This document shows positions 45,243 to 55,406 of a stretch of DNA of 64,000 nucleotides, one piece after another; the stretch's first letter is position 1, and every line of letters begins with the position of its first letter. The stretch is taken from assembly GCA_002069885.1 (NCBI GenBank), contig MWCD01000002.1:96097-160096 (forward strand), given 5' to 3'. Both the position numbers and the translations under genes were made by a program. This stretch comes from a bacterium ADurb.Bin236. GTDB taxonomy: Bacteria > UBP15 > UBA6099. Under the pieces are notes generated by a model. It ran no database searches. It had not been told where the DNA came from and saw only the letters and a list, made by a program, of their open reading frames with translations.

Positions 45243-46232
45243 ATGAAAAAGAGGATGCGTCTGGGGATATTCGGAGCCGGAATGATGGCGCGCGCGCATC
45301 TTGAGGCTCTGCGCGGGGTAAATGAGGCTGAGGCTGTCGGCGTGTCTTGGGCCGGAGCGAAAAGCTTGAAAAGGATTTCCGCCGAGTTCGGGGTCCCCGT
45401 GTTTTCCGATCCCGGCGAGTTGCTCGCGCGGGCGGACGCGGTGAGCGTTTGCCTGCCGACGTTTCTGCATGAAGAGGCGGCGGTAATGGCGGCTGCGGCG
45501 GGCAGGGATGTGCTATGCGAAAAACCTCTGGCCCTCGAAGAGGCGGCCGCAAGAAGGATGATAAAGGCCTGCCGTCGCGCGGGAGTCAGGCTCATGACGG
45601 CCCACTGCCTGCGATTTTGGCCGGAATACGTATTTCTAAAAAAGGCCGTGGAGAGCGGGGTGTTCGGCGCGGCGCTGGAGTTTCACGGTAGCAGGTTCAG
45701 CGCGGCTCCCGGATGGTCGTCGGGGAACTGGCTGCTGGAAGACTCGCTCAGCGGCGGGCCGGCCATTGACTTGCACATTCACGACGCAGACATGATTCTG
45801 CATCTTTTCGGACCGCCGAAGTCAGCGCGCTCGCGGTTGGTTTCCGCTCCCGGCGCAAAGTCGGTTCATACTGAATTCGCATATTCGAACGGGCCTGTGG
45901 CGCGCGCGGACGCCGGATGGTTTTTCGGCTCCTATCCGTTCAGGATGGGATACAGAGCGGTGTTCGAGCGGGCGGTTGTCGAGTATGACTCGGCGGCGAA
46001 GAAGACGCTCAAGATTTGGACACCGGCGGGCGGCCCGCCTCGCGCCCCTAAACTTACAAAGACGGACGGATATCGGGAACAGATAAGGTACTTCGCGCGT
46101 TGCGCTTCAAAGGGTTGCGAGCCGGAGATGAGCGACGGGCAGGCGGGCTTGGACGCGCTGCGCCTTGTGAGAAACGCCCTGCGGTCGTACGAGACCGGGC
46201 GCGCCGTCCGCTATCGTCCGCCCAGCGTCTGA
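45243..46232 (+). CDS. Gfo/Idh/MocA-family oxidoreductase
   Basis: A 329-residue NAD(P)-dependent enzyme that oxidises or isomerises a sugar or sugar-nucleotide. The Rossmann motif is GIFGAGMMARAHLEAL near residue 9-24 and the EKP loop is DVLCEKPLALEEA (about 87-99). The second half, with DLHIHDADMILHLFG, carries the substrate-site His. The ATG at 45243 has CAGGGGGGTGC in front. Substrate is unknown and no sugar-pathway partner lies beside it. Confidence 0.85.
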   Translation: MKKRMRLGIFGAGMMARAHLEALRGVNEAEAVGVSWAGAKSLKRISAEFGVPVFSDPGELLARADAVSVCLPTFLHEEAAVMAAAAGRDVLCEKPLALEEAAARRMIKACRRAGVRLMTAHCLRFWPEYVFLKKAVESGVFGAALEFHGSRFSAAPGWSSGNWLLEDSLSGGPAIDLHIHDADMILHLFGPPKSARSRLVSAPGAKSVHTEFAYSNGPVARADAGWFFGSYPFRMGYRAVFERAVVEYDSAAKKTLKIWTPAGGPPRAPKLTKTDGYREQIRYFARCASKGCEPEMSDGQAGLDALRLVRNALRSYETGRAVRYRPPSV

Positions 46233-46250
46233 CTCGCCTTCGGCGGTTGG

Positions 46251-47966
46251 CTACAGATTAAAATCCATATCTTTCAAGAGTTCTTCCGGAACATCGAAAA
46301 CCCTGCCGAAGGGCGGCAGCGGCTCGGTTCTGAAAAAGTCTGGCAGCCTGTCCGCGTCGGCGGAAATTCCGGCGTCCCGATTAAATTTCTTTTCGATGTT
46401 CAGCGTGGAAACGCCAATGTCTACGACATCGTCTTCGGACAAGCTCCAGCCGTAGAGCGCGTTGAGCAGTTTTGCCGTGCGCTCCATATTGGCGGCGTCC
46501 GGGCCGACGAAGAAGCAGTAGCCCATGCTGTCGACAACCGTGATCATAATCTGAAGATCGCGGGAAAGCTCGTGCTGGCCCTCCGCTTCTGTGAGTTCGA
46601 ACGATTTTGCCGGGTCGAGGCCGATGCGGCCGGGGATAGCCGGGCCGCTGGTGTGGTCGGCTCCCATAGGCGATGTCGCGTAAGAGCAACCCATTCCTTT
46701 GAATGTGCGGGGGTCGTAGGCGACGGTGGCCTGCCCCTTGACTGCCGGGACGCGGCGCGCGCCGAGCGCCTTGCCTACAGCCGCCGCTCCGCTGCCTATC
46801 AGCTTACCGGCGGGGCTTCCCGCGCGGACTTCTTCCAGCAGGCGGAACGCCGCTTCGGCGTCTCCCCACGGCAGCATGCCGTTCTCCATCGCGATACCGA
46901 GAGCCACGCCTGTGTCTATGGTGTCCAGTCCGAGGTCGTCCAGCAGGAAGTCGAAACGCGCGAGCGCGTCTAGATCTCCGATGTCCAGATTCGGGCCGAC
47001 CAGAACCATCGTCTCGTATTCTAGGCTGGACGTGACGTATTCGCCGTCTTTCGAGACGTAAATGTTGGAGCACCTGATGACGCATCCCGGATGGCAGGGG
47101 GCGGAAGGGGTTCCGCCGCGCTCGACGATGGTATCGTAGAGTTTTTCGCCGCTGACGTCCGCGGCGCGCTCGAAGCTGCCCGAAGAGTAGTTGCGGGTCG
47201 GCAACCCGCCCATTTTGTTCGCCGCCGTCACCATCGCGGCGGTTCCGTATTTCGTCAGCCCAGCCTTGGCGGAGATGAGTTGTTTGGCGAATTCTTTCGA
47301 AATCTTTTTGAACTCTCCGGCGTCCGAATAATCCGGGGAAGCGGCAGGGAAGGGGAGTATCACGACAGCTTTGACGCCTTTGGAGCCGAGGACGGATCCG
47401 AGGCCGCCCCGGCCCGCCGCGCGGGAGGGGCGTCCCGCCATGTCAGAACTTTGAATCGACGCCGCCGCCAGCCTCTGTTCGCCTGCGGGGCCGACGCAGA
47501 GGACGGCTGCTTTGTCGCCGTGCAATGCGCGCAATTTCTCCGCTGTTTCGTATGTGCCAAGCCCCTTGAGGTGAGAAGCGTCTTCCAACCTCGCGCCGCC
47601 GGGAGCGATTACGATTGTTTTTAGCGCGAAAGAGTCCGACGGCGCGCCCTCGATGATGATAGCCCTTATTCCGGCGCGCGCCAGATTCGCTCCGGCGACG
47701 CCACCGACGTTGCTTTCCTTTATGCCGCCGGTGAGCGGGCTTTTGGCGCCTATCGAAATTCTTCCGGAACACGGAGCCGTCGTCCCCGTAAGAAGTCCTG
47801 TGGCAATAATAAGTTTGTTTTCAGGGCCTAGCGGGTCGCATATCGCCGGTATCTCGTCGGCGATTATGCGGGAAGTGAGCGCCCGGCCTCCGAACTTCAG
47901 ATATTTGTCCGGCGTCGGCGAGACCGAGACAACTCCGTCAGCGATATTTACTCGCAGAAAATCCAT
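46251..47966 (-). CDS. aldehyde:ferredoxin oxidoreductase (AOR family)
   Basis: A 571-residue tungsten- or molybdenum-bis-pterin enzyme that oxidises aldehydes to acids with ferredoxin. It shows GGRALTSRIIADEIP, GRISIGAKSPLTGGIKESN, the cluster cysteines in PCHPGCVIRC, the DDLGLDTIDTGVALG pterin-site helix, and a later Cys in MGYCFFVGPD. The start at 47966 follows AAAGGCGG; an in-frame start at 48029 would read into the neighbouring gene. Its 5' end lies 43 bases from the 3' end of the acyl-CoA dehydrogenase gene, so they are probably co-transcribed. AOR indicates anaerobic metabolism. Confidence 0.93.
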   Translation of the reverse strand: MDFLRVNIADGVVSVSPTPDKYLKFGGRALTSRIIADEIPAICDPLGPENKLIIATGLLTGTTAPCSGRISIGAKSPLTGGIKESNVGGVAGANLARAGIRAIIIEGAPSDSFALKTIVIAPGGARLEDASHLKGLGTYETAEKLRALHGDKAAVLCVGPAGEQRLAAASIQSSDMAGRPSRAAGRGGLGSVLGSKGVKAVVILPFPAASPDYSDAGEFKKISKEFAKQLISAKAGLTKYGTAAMVTAANKMGGLPTRNYSSGSFERAADVSGEKLYDTIVERGGTPSAPCHPGCVIRCSNIYVSKDGEYVTSSLEYETMVLVGPNLDIGDLDALARFDFLLDDLGLDTIDTGVALGIAMENGMLPWGDAEAAFRLLEEVRAGSPAGKLIGSGAAAVGKALGARRVPAVKGQATVAYDPRTFKGMGCSYATSPMGADHTSGPAIPGRIGLDPAKSFELTEAEGQHELSRDLQIMITVVDSMGYCFFVGPDAANMERTAKLLNALYGWSLSEDDVVDIGVSTLNIEKKFNRDAGISADADRLPDFFRTEPLPPFGRVFDVPEELLKDMDFNL

Positions 47967-48009
47967 GTATGACAACCGCCTTTCATAGCGGAAATATGCG
48001 CGCCTGATG

Positions 48010-49239
48010 TCACTCGAATACTTTCTCATCCGTTAGGTGAGAGTTGACGGCGTCTTCTTCGACGTCGCGCCCTGCGGGGCCGGATTTCGCAAGCTCTTTA
48101 TAATATTCGTGCTGAATGAGCGCGTTCATTATCTGGTTCGTGCCCGTCCATATCATGGCGAGCCGCGAATCGCGAAGCAGCCTCTCGATGGGATAGACGT
48201 TCGTGTAGCCTATGCCGCCCATTATCTGCATGGAGTTGTTGATGGCCAGCCAAGAGTTCTCCGTGCCGACCTTTTTCGCCTCTGAGACGAGCCTGCGGGC
48301 GTCCTGTCCGGAATCGACTTTTCGGGCAGCGGCGTACACCAATCCGCGCGCCGCGTCGAGAGCCGCCAGCGAGTCGGCCAGCATGAAATTGACCGCCTGA
48401 AACTTCATTATCGCGCGTCCGAAAGCCTTGCGCTGAGTGGAGTACCGCGCCGCCACTTCGACACACGCGCGACCCGTGCCGACCGCGCCTGCGGCGCTCG
48501 TCAGCCGCTCCGGTATCATCATCTTGTTGAATATCATTCCGCCGCCGTTGAGCGGGCCGACCAAGTTCTCGGCGGGCACTTTCACGTCCTTGAAAATTAT
48601 CCTGCCTGTCCCGCTTCCCCTGCTGCCCATCAATCCGTACACTTCCTGCACCTCGACGCCGAAGTCCCGCTCGACTATGAAGACGCTTATCGATTCGTGC
48701 GCCGGAGCGTCGAACGCCGTCCTAACGTAAACGAGGAAATAGTCCGCTCCTTTTGCGCCGACTATGAATCTTTTCTGACCGTTGAGAATGTAGTAGTCGC
48801 CTTTCTTTTCCGCTTTAGTGGTCGCGCCGAAGAAGTCCGAGCCTCCGCGCGGCTCGGTGAGAGCCTCGGCGCATATCATCTTACCGGCGAGCGTCGGTTT
48901 AAGATATTTCTCTTTCTGTGCGTCCGTGCCGAACAGCGCTATAGCGTCCCCGATGATGCTCGGAAGCGAATAGAGGCAGGCCAGAGAAGTGCCCAGAGTT
49001 CCGAACTCTTCGAGAACGGCCACTTCCGCGCTCCAACCCAGACCGCGTCCGCCCCATTCCTTCGGGAACCGCAGGCCGAGCAGGTTCGCCGCGCCAAGTT
49101 TCCGGACGTAGTCGTAAGGATATTCAATCTCGTCGCGGTCCATCGATTTGAGAAGCTCGTTGGGGACCTCTTTCTTTATAAAATCCACAGCTTCCTGCCG
49201 CAGTTTTTTCTCCTCGTCATTAAGCATGAAATCAAACAT
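48010..49239 (-). CDS. acyl-CoA dehydrogenase
   Basis: A 409-residue FAD flavoprotein that desaturates an acyl-CoA. It has the FAD-binding [13 protein letters not shown], the helical domain [16 protein letters not shown] and the family C-terminal [18 protein letters not shown]. The usual catalytic Glu of the YEGTxEI segment is Thr (WTGTNQI), but [12 protein letters not shown] offers a Glu at the place used by isovaleryl- and long-chain enzymes. The start at 49239 has a strong GGGAGGCGGAGAG. Upstream of AOR in the same operon, it could handle the acid made from an aldehyde after activation. Confidence 0.9.
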   Translation of the reverse strand: MFDFMLNDEEKKLRQEAVDFIKKEVPNELLKSMDRDEIEYPYDYVRKLGAANLLGLRFPKEWGGRGLGWSAEVAVLEEFGTLGTSLACLYSLPSIIGDAIALFGTDAQKEKYLKPTLAGKMICAEALTEPRGGSDFFGATTKAEKKGDYYILNGQKRFIVGAKGADYFLVYVRTAFDAPAHESISVFIVERDFGVEVQEVYGLMGSRGSGTGRIIFKDVKVPAENLVGPLNGGGMIFNKMMIPERLTSAAGAVGTGRACVEVAARYSTQRKAFGRAIMKFQAVNFMLADSLAALDAARGLVYAAARKVDSGQDARRLVSEAKKVGTENSWLAINNSMQIMGGIGYTNVYPIERLLRDSRLAMIWTGTNQIMNALIQHEYYKELAKSGPAGRDVEEDAVNSHLTDEKVFE

Positions 49240-49374
49240 GGCTCTCCGCCTCCCTTTATTTGTCGGGATTATTATATCAACAACAGAGGCGCGGGTGAAC
49301 AATATTTGAAAGCGCGTTGAAACGGGGGCGCAGCGGTTTTATGATAATGCGTCGGTTGGGAGGCCGGGAGGCGG

Positions 49375-51402
49375 ATGTCTATATTGAAGGGACTGAACGA
49401 GCAGCAGAGGGAGGCCGCGAGGCATGTGGACGGGCCGATAGCTGTTGTGGCGGGAGCGGGGACGGGCAAAACGCGCACGATCGCCCACCGCGCCGCCTAC
49501 CTGATCGAGGAGCGAGGCGTCGATCCTTCAGGCATTCTTGCTGTGACGTTCACGAACAAAGCGGCGCGGGAGATGCGCGAGCGCATCTCCAAAATGATTG
49601 GCTCCGAAGTCTGCGCCCTGATGACGGTGCGCACCATCCATTCTCTGTGCTCGATGATTCTGCGGGAGGATTTTTCGGCGTTGGGCCGCGCTCCGGAGTT
49701 CACAATTTGCGACGCTTCGGACCAGACGTCGCTCGTGCGCCGCGCGCTTGTCGAGAACGGGTTCGACCCCAAGAAGAACGACCCGGTCAGCCTGTTGTGG
49801 CGCATCGGGGCGGTGAAAAACGCGTTCCCGGATGTCGATAGGGAAGAGTTCGAAGACCCGGTTTTCGCGCGCGTGTGGTCCGCATACAACAAGGCCCTCG
49901 AAAGCGCCAACTCCGTCGATTTCGACGACCTGCTGATATTCGCGCTGAAGCTTCTCGGAAAGAAAGAGATACGGACGAAATACCAGAAGCGGTTTCGCTA
50001 TATCATGGTGGACGAGTATCAGGACGTCAACGGCTGCCAATACGAGATAATCAAGCGGCTGGCGGCGGGGCACGGCAACCTGTACGTGGTTGGGGACGAC
50101 GACCAGAGCATATACGGGTGGCGCGGCGCGCAGGTGAAGAACATCCTGAACTTCGAACAGGACTTCAAACAGGCGCGCGTGGTCAAGCTCGAGCGCAACT
50201 ACCGTTCCACCCCGCAGATTCTGGAAGCCGCGTACGCGGTGATAAAGAACAACGTCGAACGCAGGGACAAGAAACTCTGGACTTCCGAAAAGAGCGGCGA
50301 CCTTGTCGGCATAATTGAATCGGCGGATGAAACCGAAGAGGCCGCCCGCGTAGTGGATTACATCATCGCCGAAAAACACTCGAAGGGGCTAAAGTACGGC
50401 GACTTCGCGATCCTCTACCGCACCAACGCGCAGTCCCGCCTGTTCGAGGAAAAACTTATGCGGCACGCGGTCTCTTACATAATGGTCGGAGGAACGAGGT
50501 TCTTCGAGAGGCGGGAGATAAAGGACGTGACGGCGTACCTGCGGATGGTCGCGAACCCGGAGGACGAAACGGCGGCGCTCCGGGCGGCGGCTTTCCCGCC
50601 GCGAGGCATAGGAAAGACGTCGCTGGAAAAGATAAGGGAACGCGCGTTCGAGGAGAAGAAGCCGATTTTGTCGGCTATGAGGGAGGCGGCGGGAGCCGGT
50701 TGGCTGAATGCGAAGGCGGCGGAAGGCCTGCGCGGGTTCGTCGCGCTGTGCGACGCTCTAGACGAAATCCGCCGACGGCTGCCGAAACAGCCTTTGGAAA
50801 TGGCGAAGAAACTCGTCGGTTCGGTCAACTTCAAGGCGGGGTACGAGCGGGCCGGAGCGGATAAAAACGAGGCCGCCAGAAGGATGGACAACATCGCCGA
50901 ATTTGTCAATGCCGTCGAGGAATACCAGAGGAACGAGCCGGACTCATCCCTCGAAGGTTTTCTCGAAAACATCGCTCTGATGACGGACGAGCGCGAGACA
51001 GAGCTTGAACAGAAAGAGGACTCGGTCACGCTGATGACGCTGCATTCCGCAAAAGGGCTGGAGTTCAAATATGTCGTTTTAGTGGGAGCCGAGGAGGGTT
51101 TCACACCGCACGAAAGGTCCAATTTCGAGTGGGAGCTTGAGGAGGAGCGCAGGCTTTTTTATGTGGGGATGACCCGCGCGAGAAAGAAGCTTCTGATATC
51201 ATACGCCGGGAGCCGCCGCAGGTACGGCGAGTCGCTTTTGCGCAAACCCAGCCCTTATGTGGCGGAGATACCGCCGGCGCTCCTGACAAGCGAAGACAAC
51301 GAGGAAATCGAGCGGGCGCGCGAGGCCGCCGCGGAATCTATTTCCGAAGGCCACAGGGCCAGAATGCGCGCCATGCTTTTTTCAGACGGAGGCGAATCAT
51401 GA
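49375..51402 (+). CDS. UvrD/PcrA/Rep-type superfamily 1A DNA helicase
   Basis: A 675-residue 3'-5' helicase for repair or replication restart. All main motifs are seen: [10 protein letters not shown], Walker [10 protein letters not shown] (about 24-32), [56 protein letters not shown], and [16 protein letters not shown]. It is shorter than UvrD (about 720) and lacks the basic C-terminal tail. The ATG follows GGGAGGCGG. It overlaps yjbQ by four bases. Confidence 0.93.
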   Translation: MSILKGLNEQQREAARHVDGPIAVVAGAGTGKTRTIAHRAAYLIEERGVDPSGILAVTFTNKAAREMRERISKMIGSEVCALMTVRTIHSLCSMILREDFSALGRAPEFTICDASDQTSLVRRALVENGFDPKKNDPVSLLWRIGAVKNAFPDVDREEFEDPVFARVWSAYNKALESANSVDFDDLLIFALKLLGKKEIRTKYQKRFRYIMVDEYQDVNGCQYEIIKRLAAGHGNLYVVGDDDQSIYGWRGAQVKNILNFEQDFKQARVVKLERNYRSTPQILEAAYAVIKNNVERRDKKLWTSEKSGDLVGIIESADETEEAARVVDYIIAEKHSKGLKYGDFAILYRTNAQSRLFEEKLMRHAVSYIMVGGTRFFERREIKDVTAYLRMVANPEDETAALRAAAFPPRGIGKTSLEKIRERAFEEKKPILSAMREAAGAGWLNAKAAEGLRGFVALCDALDEIRRRLPKQPLEMAKKLVGSVNFKAGYERAGADKNEAARRMDNIAEFVNAVEEYQRNEPDSSLEGFLENIALMTDERETELEQKEDSVTLMTLHSAKGLEFKYVVLVGAEEGFTPHERSNFEWELEEERRLFYVGMTRARKKLLISYAGSRRRYGESLLRKPSPYVAEIPPALLTSEDNEEIERAREAAAESISEGHRARMRAMLFSDGGES

Positions 51403-51812
51403 AATCGCACACTGCATATCTCTGGTTTGAAACGAAAAAAAGGCGGGAGTATATCAACATCACCCGCGAAGTTCAGTCCGAACTGGAAAAGAGCGGAATC
51501 CGGGAGGGAATGGCGCTTGTGTCCGCGATGCACATAACGGCGGGCGTCTACATCAACGACGCCGAGAGCGGGCTTATCGCCGACATCGACGAATGGGCGG
51601 ACAAAGTGGCTCCTTTCGGGCCGGACTACCGGCATCACCGGGCGGGCGAGGACAACGGGGACGCGCATCTCAAGAGCCTTCTCATCGGGCATGAAGTTGT
51701 GATTCCGGTGACGGACGGACGGCTTGATTTCGGCCCGTGGCAGCAGGTGTACTACGCCGAGTTCGACGGAAAACGCAAGAAACGGGTTATAATAAAAATC
51801 ATGGGAATATGA
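51399..51812 (+). CDS. YjbQ/UPF0047 family protein
   Basis: A 137-residue small globular protein of the UPF0047 family, some of which have weak thiamine-phosphate synthase activity. Visible features are [18 protein letters not shown] (about 40-57), [19 protein letters not shown] with the conserved His cluster, and [19 protein letters not shown]. The start codon overlaps the helicase stop by ATGA. Physiological role is not established. Confidence 0.85.
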   Translation: MKSHTAYLWFETKKRREYINITREVQSELEKSGIREGMALVSAMHITAGVYINDAESGLIADIDEWADKVAPFGPDYRHHRAGEDNGDAHLKSLLIGHEVVIPVTDGRLDFGPWQQVYYAEFDGKRKKRVIIKIMGI

Positions 51813-51843
51813 GAAAAAGCTGCGGAGGCATGCCTCTTTCGCC

Positions 51844-51872
51844 TTGACATCGTGGGCGGGAGACCCTAAAAT
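51844..51872 (+). promoter_or_regulatory. sigma-70 promoter of the tRNA pair
   Basis: TTGACA (51844-51849) and TAAAAT (51867-51872) with a 17-base spacer, placed 18 bases before the first tRNA. Near-consensus spacing and elements fit a strong stable-RNA promoter. Confidence 0.75.
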
Positions 51873-51890
51873 GTTTCGGTTATGACGGAC

Positions 51891-51962
<72 letters not shown>

Positions 51963-51971
51963 TGAAGAAAA

Positions 51972-52043
51972 GGGTGGTTAGTTCAGAGGAAGAACGCTTC
52001 CTTGACACGGAAGAGGTCACAGGTTCAAGTCCTGTACCACCCA
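51972..52043 (+). tRNA. tRNA-Val (GAC)
   Basis: The acceptor stem is GGGTGGT with ACCACCC, the anticodon loop TTGACAC in a CTTCC/GGAAG stem gives anticodon GAC, and the T-arm is ACAGGTTCAAGTCCTGT. Discriminator A, CCA not encoded. It lies nine bases after tRNA-Cys and shares its promoter and terminator. Confidence 0.94.
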
Positions 52044-52045
52044 TG

Positions 52046-52071
52046 ACGCCCGTGAGAGCGGGCGGTTTTTT
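52046..52071 (+). terminator. intrinsic terminator of the tRNA pair
   Basis: CGCCCG (52047-52052) pairs with CGGGCG (52059-52064) over a 6-base loop, and six T follow. It starts immediately after the tRNA-Val 3' end. Confidence 0.9.
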
Positions 52072-52110
52072 ATGCCGCTAGGCCGCCCGGACTGAAAAAT
52101 TCCGGGTTTA

Positions 52111-52139
52111 TTGACTGGGCGGAAAAAAGTTGTTATATT
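52111..52139 (+). promoter_or_regulatory. sigma-70 promoter of infC-rpmI-rplT
   Basis: TTGACT (52111-52116), a 17-base spacer and TATATT (52134-52139). The expected transcript starts about 60 bases before the infC coding region. Confidence 0.75.
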
Positions 52140-52208
52140 GAAAAGTCGGTCGCCGCGCTTGACGGCGATATTACAGCGCGTTTGGAAGAGGGGTGTCGTA
52201 AAAACCGT

Positions 52209-52751
52209 TTGAAAAAACAGTCAAAGAAATTCACGTATGTTCAGAAAACCCGGGTGAACGAGGAAATAAGGAACACCCCGGAAGTAAGAACGATAAACGA
52301 TGAGGGCGAGATGCTCGGCGTGTTGCCGATAGACGAGGCGCTGAGGCTGGCTCAGGAAAAGCAGCTTGACTTAGTGGAAGTGGCTCCGGACGGGCAGCCG
52401 CCTGTTTGCCGGATAATGGATTACGGGAAATACTTGTACGAGAAGAGGAAGAAGACTAAGAAATCCAAGACGCACGTCTCGACGATGAAAGAGATAAAGT
52501 TGAGACCCAAGATCGGACAGCACGACTTCGACTTCAAGTCGAAACATGTGGAAAGGTTTCTGGCGGACGGGGACAAGGTAAAGGCGACGATAATGTTCAG
52601 GGGCCGCGAGATGGACTTCACGGACCGGGGCAAAGATCTGCTGATGAGGCTGGCCGATGTCCACAAGGAGACGTCCACGATAGAGAGAATGCCTAAGCTC
52701 GAGGGTAGGAATATGATAATGATCCTCGCGCCGAATAAAAAACAGGGATGA
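52209..52751 (+). CDS. infC: translation initiation factor IF-3
   Basis: This factor binds the 30S subunit and checks the start codon. It has the N-domain RVNEEIRNTPEVRTI, the linker MDYGKYLYEKRKKTKKSK, and the C-domain MKEIKLRPKIGQHDFDFKSKH with RGREMDF. Two in-frame TTG starts exist, at 52182 and 52209; the later gives a 180-residue protein and has GAGGGG about 15 bases upstream. No ATT or ATC start typical of autoregulated infC is visible at the right place, so the start stays uncertain. First gene of the classic infC-rpmI-rplT operon. Confidence 0.94.
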   Translation: MKKQSKKFTYVQKTRVNEEIRNTPEVRTINDEGEMLGVLPIDEALRLAQEKQLDLVEVAPDGQPPVCRIMDYGKYLYEKRKKTKKSKTHVSTMKEIKLRPKIGQHDFDFKSKHVERFLADGDKVKATIMFRGREMDFTDRGKDLLMRLADVHKETSTIERMPKLEGRNMIMILAPNKKQG

Positions 52752-52758
52752 AGCAGCT

Positions 52759-52953
52759 ATGCCTAAGATGAAATCGCACAGCGGAGCGCGGAAAAGGTTC
52801 AAACAGACCGGCTCCGGAAAGATCGTAAGGAAGAAGGAAGGAATGGGGCATTTGCTTTCGAGCAAGAGCAGAAAGCGGAAGCGCCGACTTAACAAAATCG
52901 CCGTAGTTACCGGCGGAAACCTCAACAAGATCAAGAGGGGCGTGCAGTTCTAA
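52759..52953 (+). CDS. rpmI: 50S ribosomal protein L35
   Basis: A 64-residue basic protein beginning [15 protein letters not shown] with the internal [14 protein letters not shown], all standard for L35. It starts seven bases after infC. Confidence 0.96.
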   Translation: MPKMKSHSGARKRFKQTGSGKIVRKKEGMGHLLSSKSRKRKRRLNKIAVVTGGNLNKIKRGVQF

Positions 52954-52990
52954 AGCGCGCCTGATCGCGCAGAGAAGGAGCAGGAGACCA

Positions 52991-53347
52991 ATGCCACGCG
53001 TTAAAAGAGGGATGACCGCGCGACGCAAAGCCGCGAAGGTTCTCAAAAGGGCGAAAGGATTCCGGGGAACCCGGAGCCGCCATTATAAGAACGCGCATGA
53101 AGCGGTGATGCATGCGCAGGCTTACGCATATCGCGACAGGAGAAACAAGAAACGGGACTTCCGCAGACTGTGGATAGCGCGCATCAGCGCCGCCGTCAGA
53201 CAGCGCGGGATGTCCTACAGCGTGTTTATGGCCGCTCTGAAAAAGGCGGGGATCGAGCTGGATCGCAAAGCCTTGTCCGAGATGGCCATCCACAACCCCG
53301 CGGATTTCGACCGGCTGGTCGAGACCGCCCGCGGGCAAGTGGCCTGA
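52991..53347 (+). CDS. rplT: 50S ribosomal protein L20
   Basis: A 118-residue L20 beginning [18 protein letters not shown], with [15 protein letters not shown] and [12 protein letters not shown], needed early in large-subunit assembly. In many bacteria it represses its own operon through an rRNA-like leader site; I do not see a clear mimic here. A strong terminator follows. Confidence 0.97.
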   Translation: MPRVKRGMTARRKAAKVLKRAKGFRGTRSRHYKNAHEAVMHAQAYAYRDRRNKKRDFRRLWIARISAAVRQRGMSYSVFMAALKKAGIELDRKALSEMAIHNPADFDRLVETARGQVA

Positions 53348-53385
53348 GGCCGGGCCGCAACAAAGCTTTTCAGATCGTCGAATCC

Positions 53386-53432
53386 GCGCCGCTTCTGCCT
53401 TTGCCGGCTGTGAAGCGGCGCTTATTATTTTA
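53386..53432 (+). terminator. intrinsic terminator after rplT
   Basis: A 10-bp perfect stem, GCGCCGCTTC (53386-53395) with GAAGCGGCGC (53412-53421), followed by TTATTATTTTA. The 16-base loop can itself form a small GCC/GGC stem. Confidence 0.75.
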
Positions 53433-53446
53433 CGCGGAAGTATTAT

Positions 53447-54271
53447 ATGCTGAATGTCACTAGAATCGAAAGCGTGAACAACCCTCAGGCGCGCGAGCTT
53501 GCCGCCCTGTCCACCCGAAAGGGCCGCGCCAAAGCGGGCTGTTTCGCCATCGACGGCGTCCGCATGCTTGAAGACGCGCTGAAAGCGACCAACGTTGCTG
53601 TGCGCCGCGTCGCCGCGCTCGAATCTCTAGCTGAAGACAAAAACATCTCGCGACTTCTGGGCGCTTGTTCAGACGAGGGCGCGGCCATTCTTCTGGTCGC
53701 TCCTCAGGTGATGTCGAAAATCTCCCGCATGGAGACCAGCCAAGGAATAGTAGCTGAAGTTTCGCTGGAGAAAACACCCAACCTTGGGGATGTCGATTTC
53801 GAGGGGGCGTCCGTGATAGCTCACGCTGTCCGCGACCCGCGAAACATGGGAATGCTGGCGAGGACGTGCGAGGCCGCCGGGGCAGGGGCGCTGTTCGCTC
53901 CGTCGGGCGCGACCGACCCGTTTCACCCCATCGCCGCGCAGACGTCCATGGGGGCGGTCTTCTATCACAAGATAGTGACGGGGTCGGAAACGGAAGATAT
54001 TGTGGCCGCCGCAAGAAAGGCCAGACCCGGCATTGCGGTCATCGGCGCGGCGACTAGGGCCGGAGTCCCGATCGCCGATTTCATGAAGGCTCCGCCGCGC
54101 GATTTGCTTCTGGTCCTCGGCAACGAGGGCGCCGGGCTTGACTCAGAGACGGCTTCTCTACTCGACTCGACCGTGACCATCCCGATTTTCGGAAGGGCGG
54201 AATCTCTCAACGTGTCGGTGGCGGCGGGTTTGATTTTGTATTTGCACAGGCTGTCTTTGAAAAAGAAATGA
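53447..54271 (+). CDS. TrmH/SpoU-family RNA 2'-O-methyltransferase
   Basis: A 274-residue two-domain enzyme that methylates a ribose in rRNA or tRNA. The N-terminal substrate-binding domain has IESVNNPQARELAAL and KAGCFAIDGVRMLEDAL. The knotted SPOUT domain has VIAHAVRDPRNMGMLARTCEAAGA near 124-147, LVLGNEGAGL, and the C-terminal IPIFGRAESLNVSVAAGLILY. The position just upstream of pheS is common for this family. Its target cannot be read from sequence. Confidence 0.9.
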   Translation: MLNVTRIESVNNPQARELAALSTRKGRAKAGCFAIDGVRMLEDALKATNVAVRRVAALESLAEDKNISRLLGACSDEGAAILLVAPQVMSKISRMETSQGIVAEVSLEKTPNLGDVDFEGASVIAHAVRDPRNMGMLARTCEAAGAGALFAPSGATDPFHPIAAQTSMGAVFYHKIVTGSETEDIVAAARKARPGIAVIGAATRAGVPIADFMKAPPRDLLLVLGNEGAGLDSETASLLDSTVTIPIFGRAESLNVSVAAGLILYLHRLSLKKK

Positions 54272-54347
54272 CGCGCAACCCGGAACAGCCGGAGCGCGAG
54301 CGGCCGGGACGCCGGGGATATAACTCAAACATTTTGAAGGTGACGCG

Positions 54348-55370
54348 ATGGATCAGGAACTGACAAAACTGCTGGAAGACGCGGCGGCCGCTTTCAAAGC
54401 CGCTCGGAACAATCAGGAACTACAGGACGCAAAGGCCGCGTATCTGGGAAAAAAGGGGCGCATCGGAGAGCAGATGGCGCGCCTCAAAGAACTGCCCAGC
54501 AACAGGCGCGGCAGCTTCGGCGACTCCGTCAACAAAGTAAAAACCCAACTCGAAGAGGTCTTCGCTTCGCGCAAAGCCGAGCTTGACCGGATTAAGCTCG
54601 AAGAGAAAATCCGCGCGCAGAAACTCGACGTGACGCTCCCCGGACTGCGGTTCCCCGTCGGCAGAGTCCATCCTCTCACCCGCGTGTGGAACGAGGCGGT
54701 GGAAATCTTCATGGCGATGGGGTTCGACGTGGTCGAGGGGCCGGAAATAGAGACGGAGTGGTACAACTTCGAGGCGCTGAATCTCGACGCCGACCATCCC
54801 GCGAGGGACGAACAGGACTCGTTCTACATCACCGGGGACACGTTGCTGCGGACGCAGACGTCGCCAGTTCAGATAAGGACGATGGAGCGGGTGGGGAAGC
54901 CCCCGGTTCAGGTGATCGCCCCCGGACGCACTTTCCGCAGGGACGCTCCGGACGCCAGCCATTCGCCGGTCTTTCACCAGATCGAAGGCCTGATGGTGGA
55001 CAAAGGCATCACGATGGGAAACCTCAAGGCGGTGCTCGAAGAGTTCAACCGCGAGATGTTCGGCAAAGACGTCCGCTCCCGCTTTAGGCCCGACTTCTTC
55101 CCGTTCACGGAGCCGAGCGTGGAGATAGCGATATCTTGTTTTATCTGCGGCGCGAAGGGGTGTCCGGCCTGCAAGCGCACCGGATGGATAGAGATTCTGG
55201 GCGCGGGCATGATGCATCCGCAGGTGCTGAGGAACGGCGGGTTCAATCCCGACGAGGTCAGCGGGTTCGCTTTCGGAATAGGCATAGACCGGCTGGCTCT
55301 TCTCAAATACGGAATCGACGACATCAGGCTGCTGTACGAAAACGATCTCAGGTTTCTCAATCAGTTCTAA
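54348..55370 (+). CDS. pheS: phenylalanyl-tRNA synthetase alpha subunit
   Basis: A 340-residue class II catalytic subunit. The N-terminal coiled coil (1-90) binds tRNA. Motif 2 is in PGRTFRRDAPDASHSPVFHQIEGL and motif 3 in GFAFGIGIDRLALLKYGI near the end. Zinc-like cysteines appear in CFICGAKGCPACKRTG, an insertion common in many bacteria. pheT follows after 36 bases, with no transcription signal between. Confidence 0.97.
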   Translation: MDQELTKLLEDAAAAFKAARNNQELQDAKAAYLGKKGRIGEQMARLKELPSNRRGSFGDSVNKVKTQLEEVFASRKAELDRIKLEEKIRAQKLDVTLPGLRFPVGRVHPLTRVWNEAVEIFMAMGFDVVEGPEIETEWYNFEALNLDADHPARDEQDSFYITGDTLLRTQTSPVQIRTMERVGKPPVQVIAPGRTFRRDAPDASHSPVFHQIEGLMVDKGITMGNLKAVLEEFNREMFGKDVRSRFRPDFFPFTEPSVEIAISCFICGAKGCPACKRTGWIEILGAGMMHPQVLRNGGFNPDEVSGFAFGIGIDRLALLKYGIDDIRLLYENDLRFLNQF

Positions 55371-55406
55371 TTATAATATTGACAAACGGCAAAAAGGAGC
55401 GCGGAC

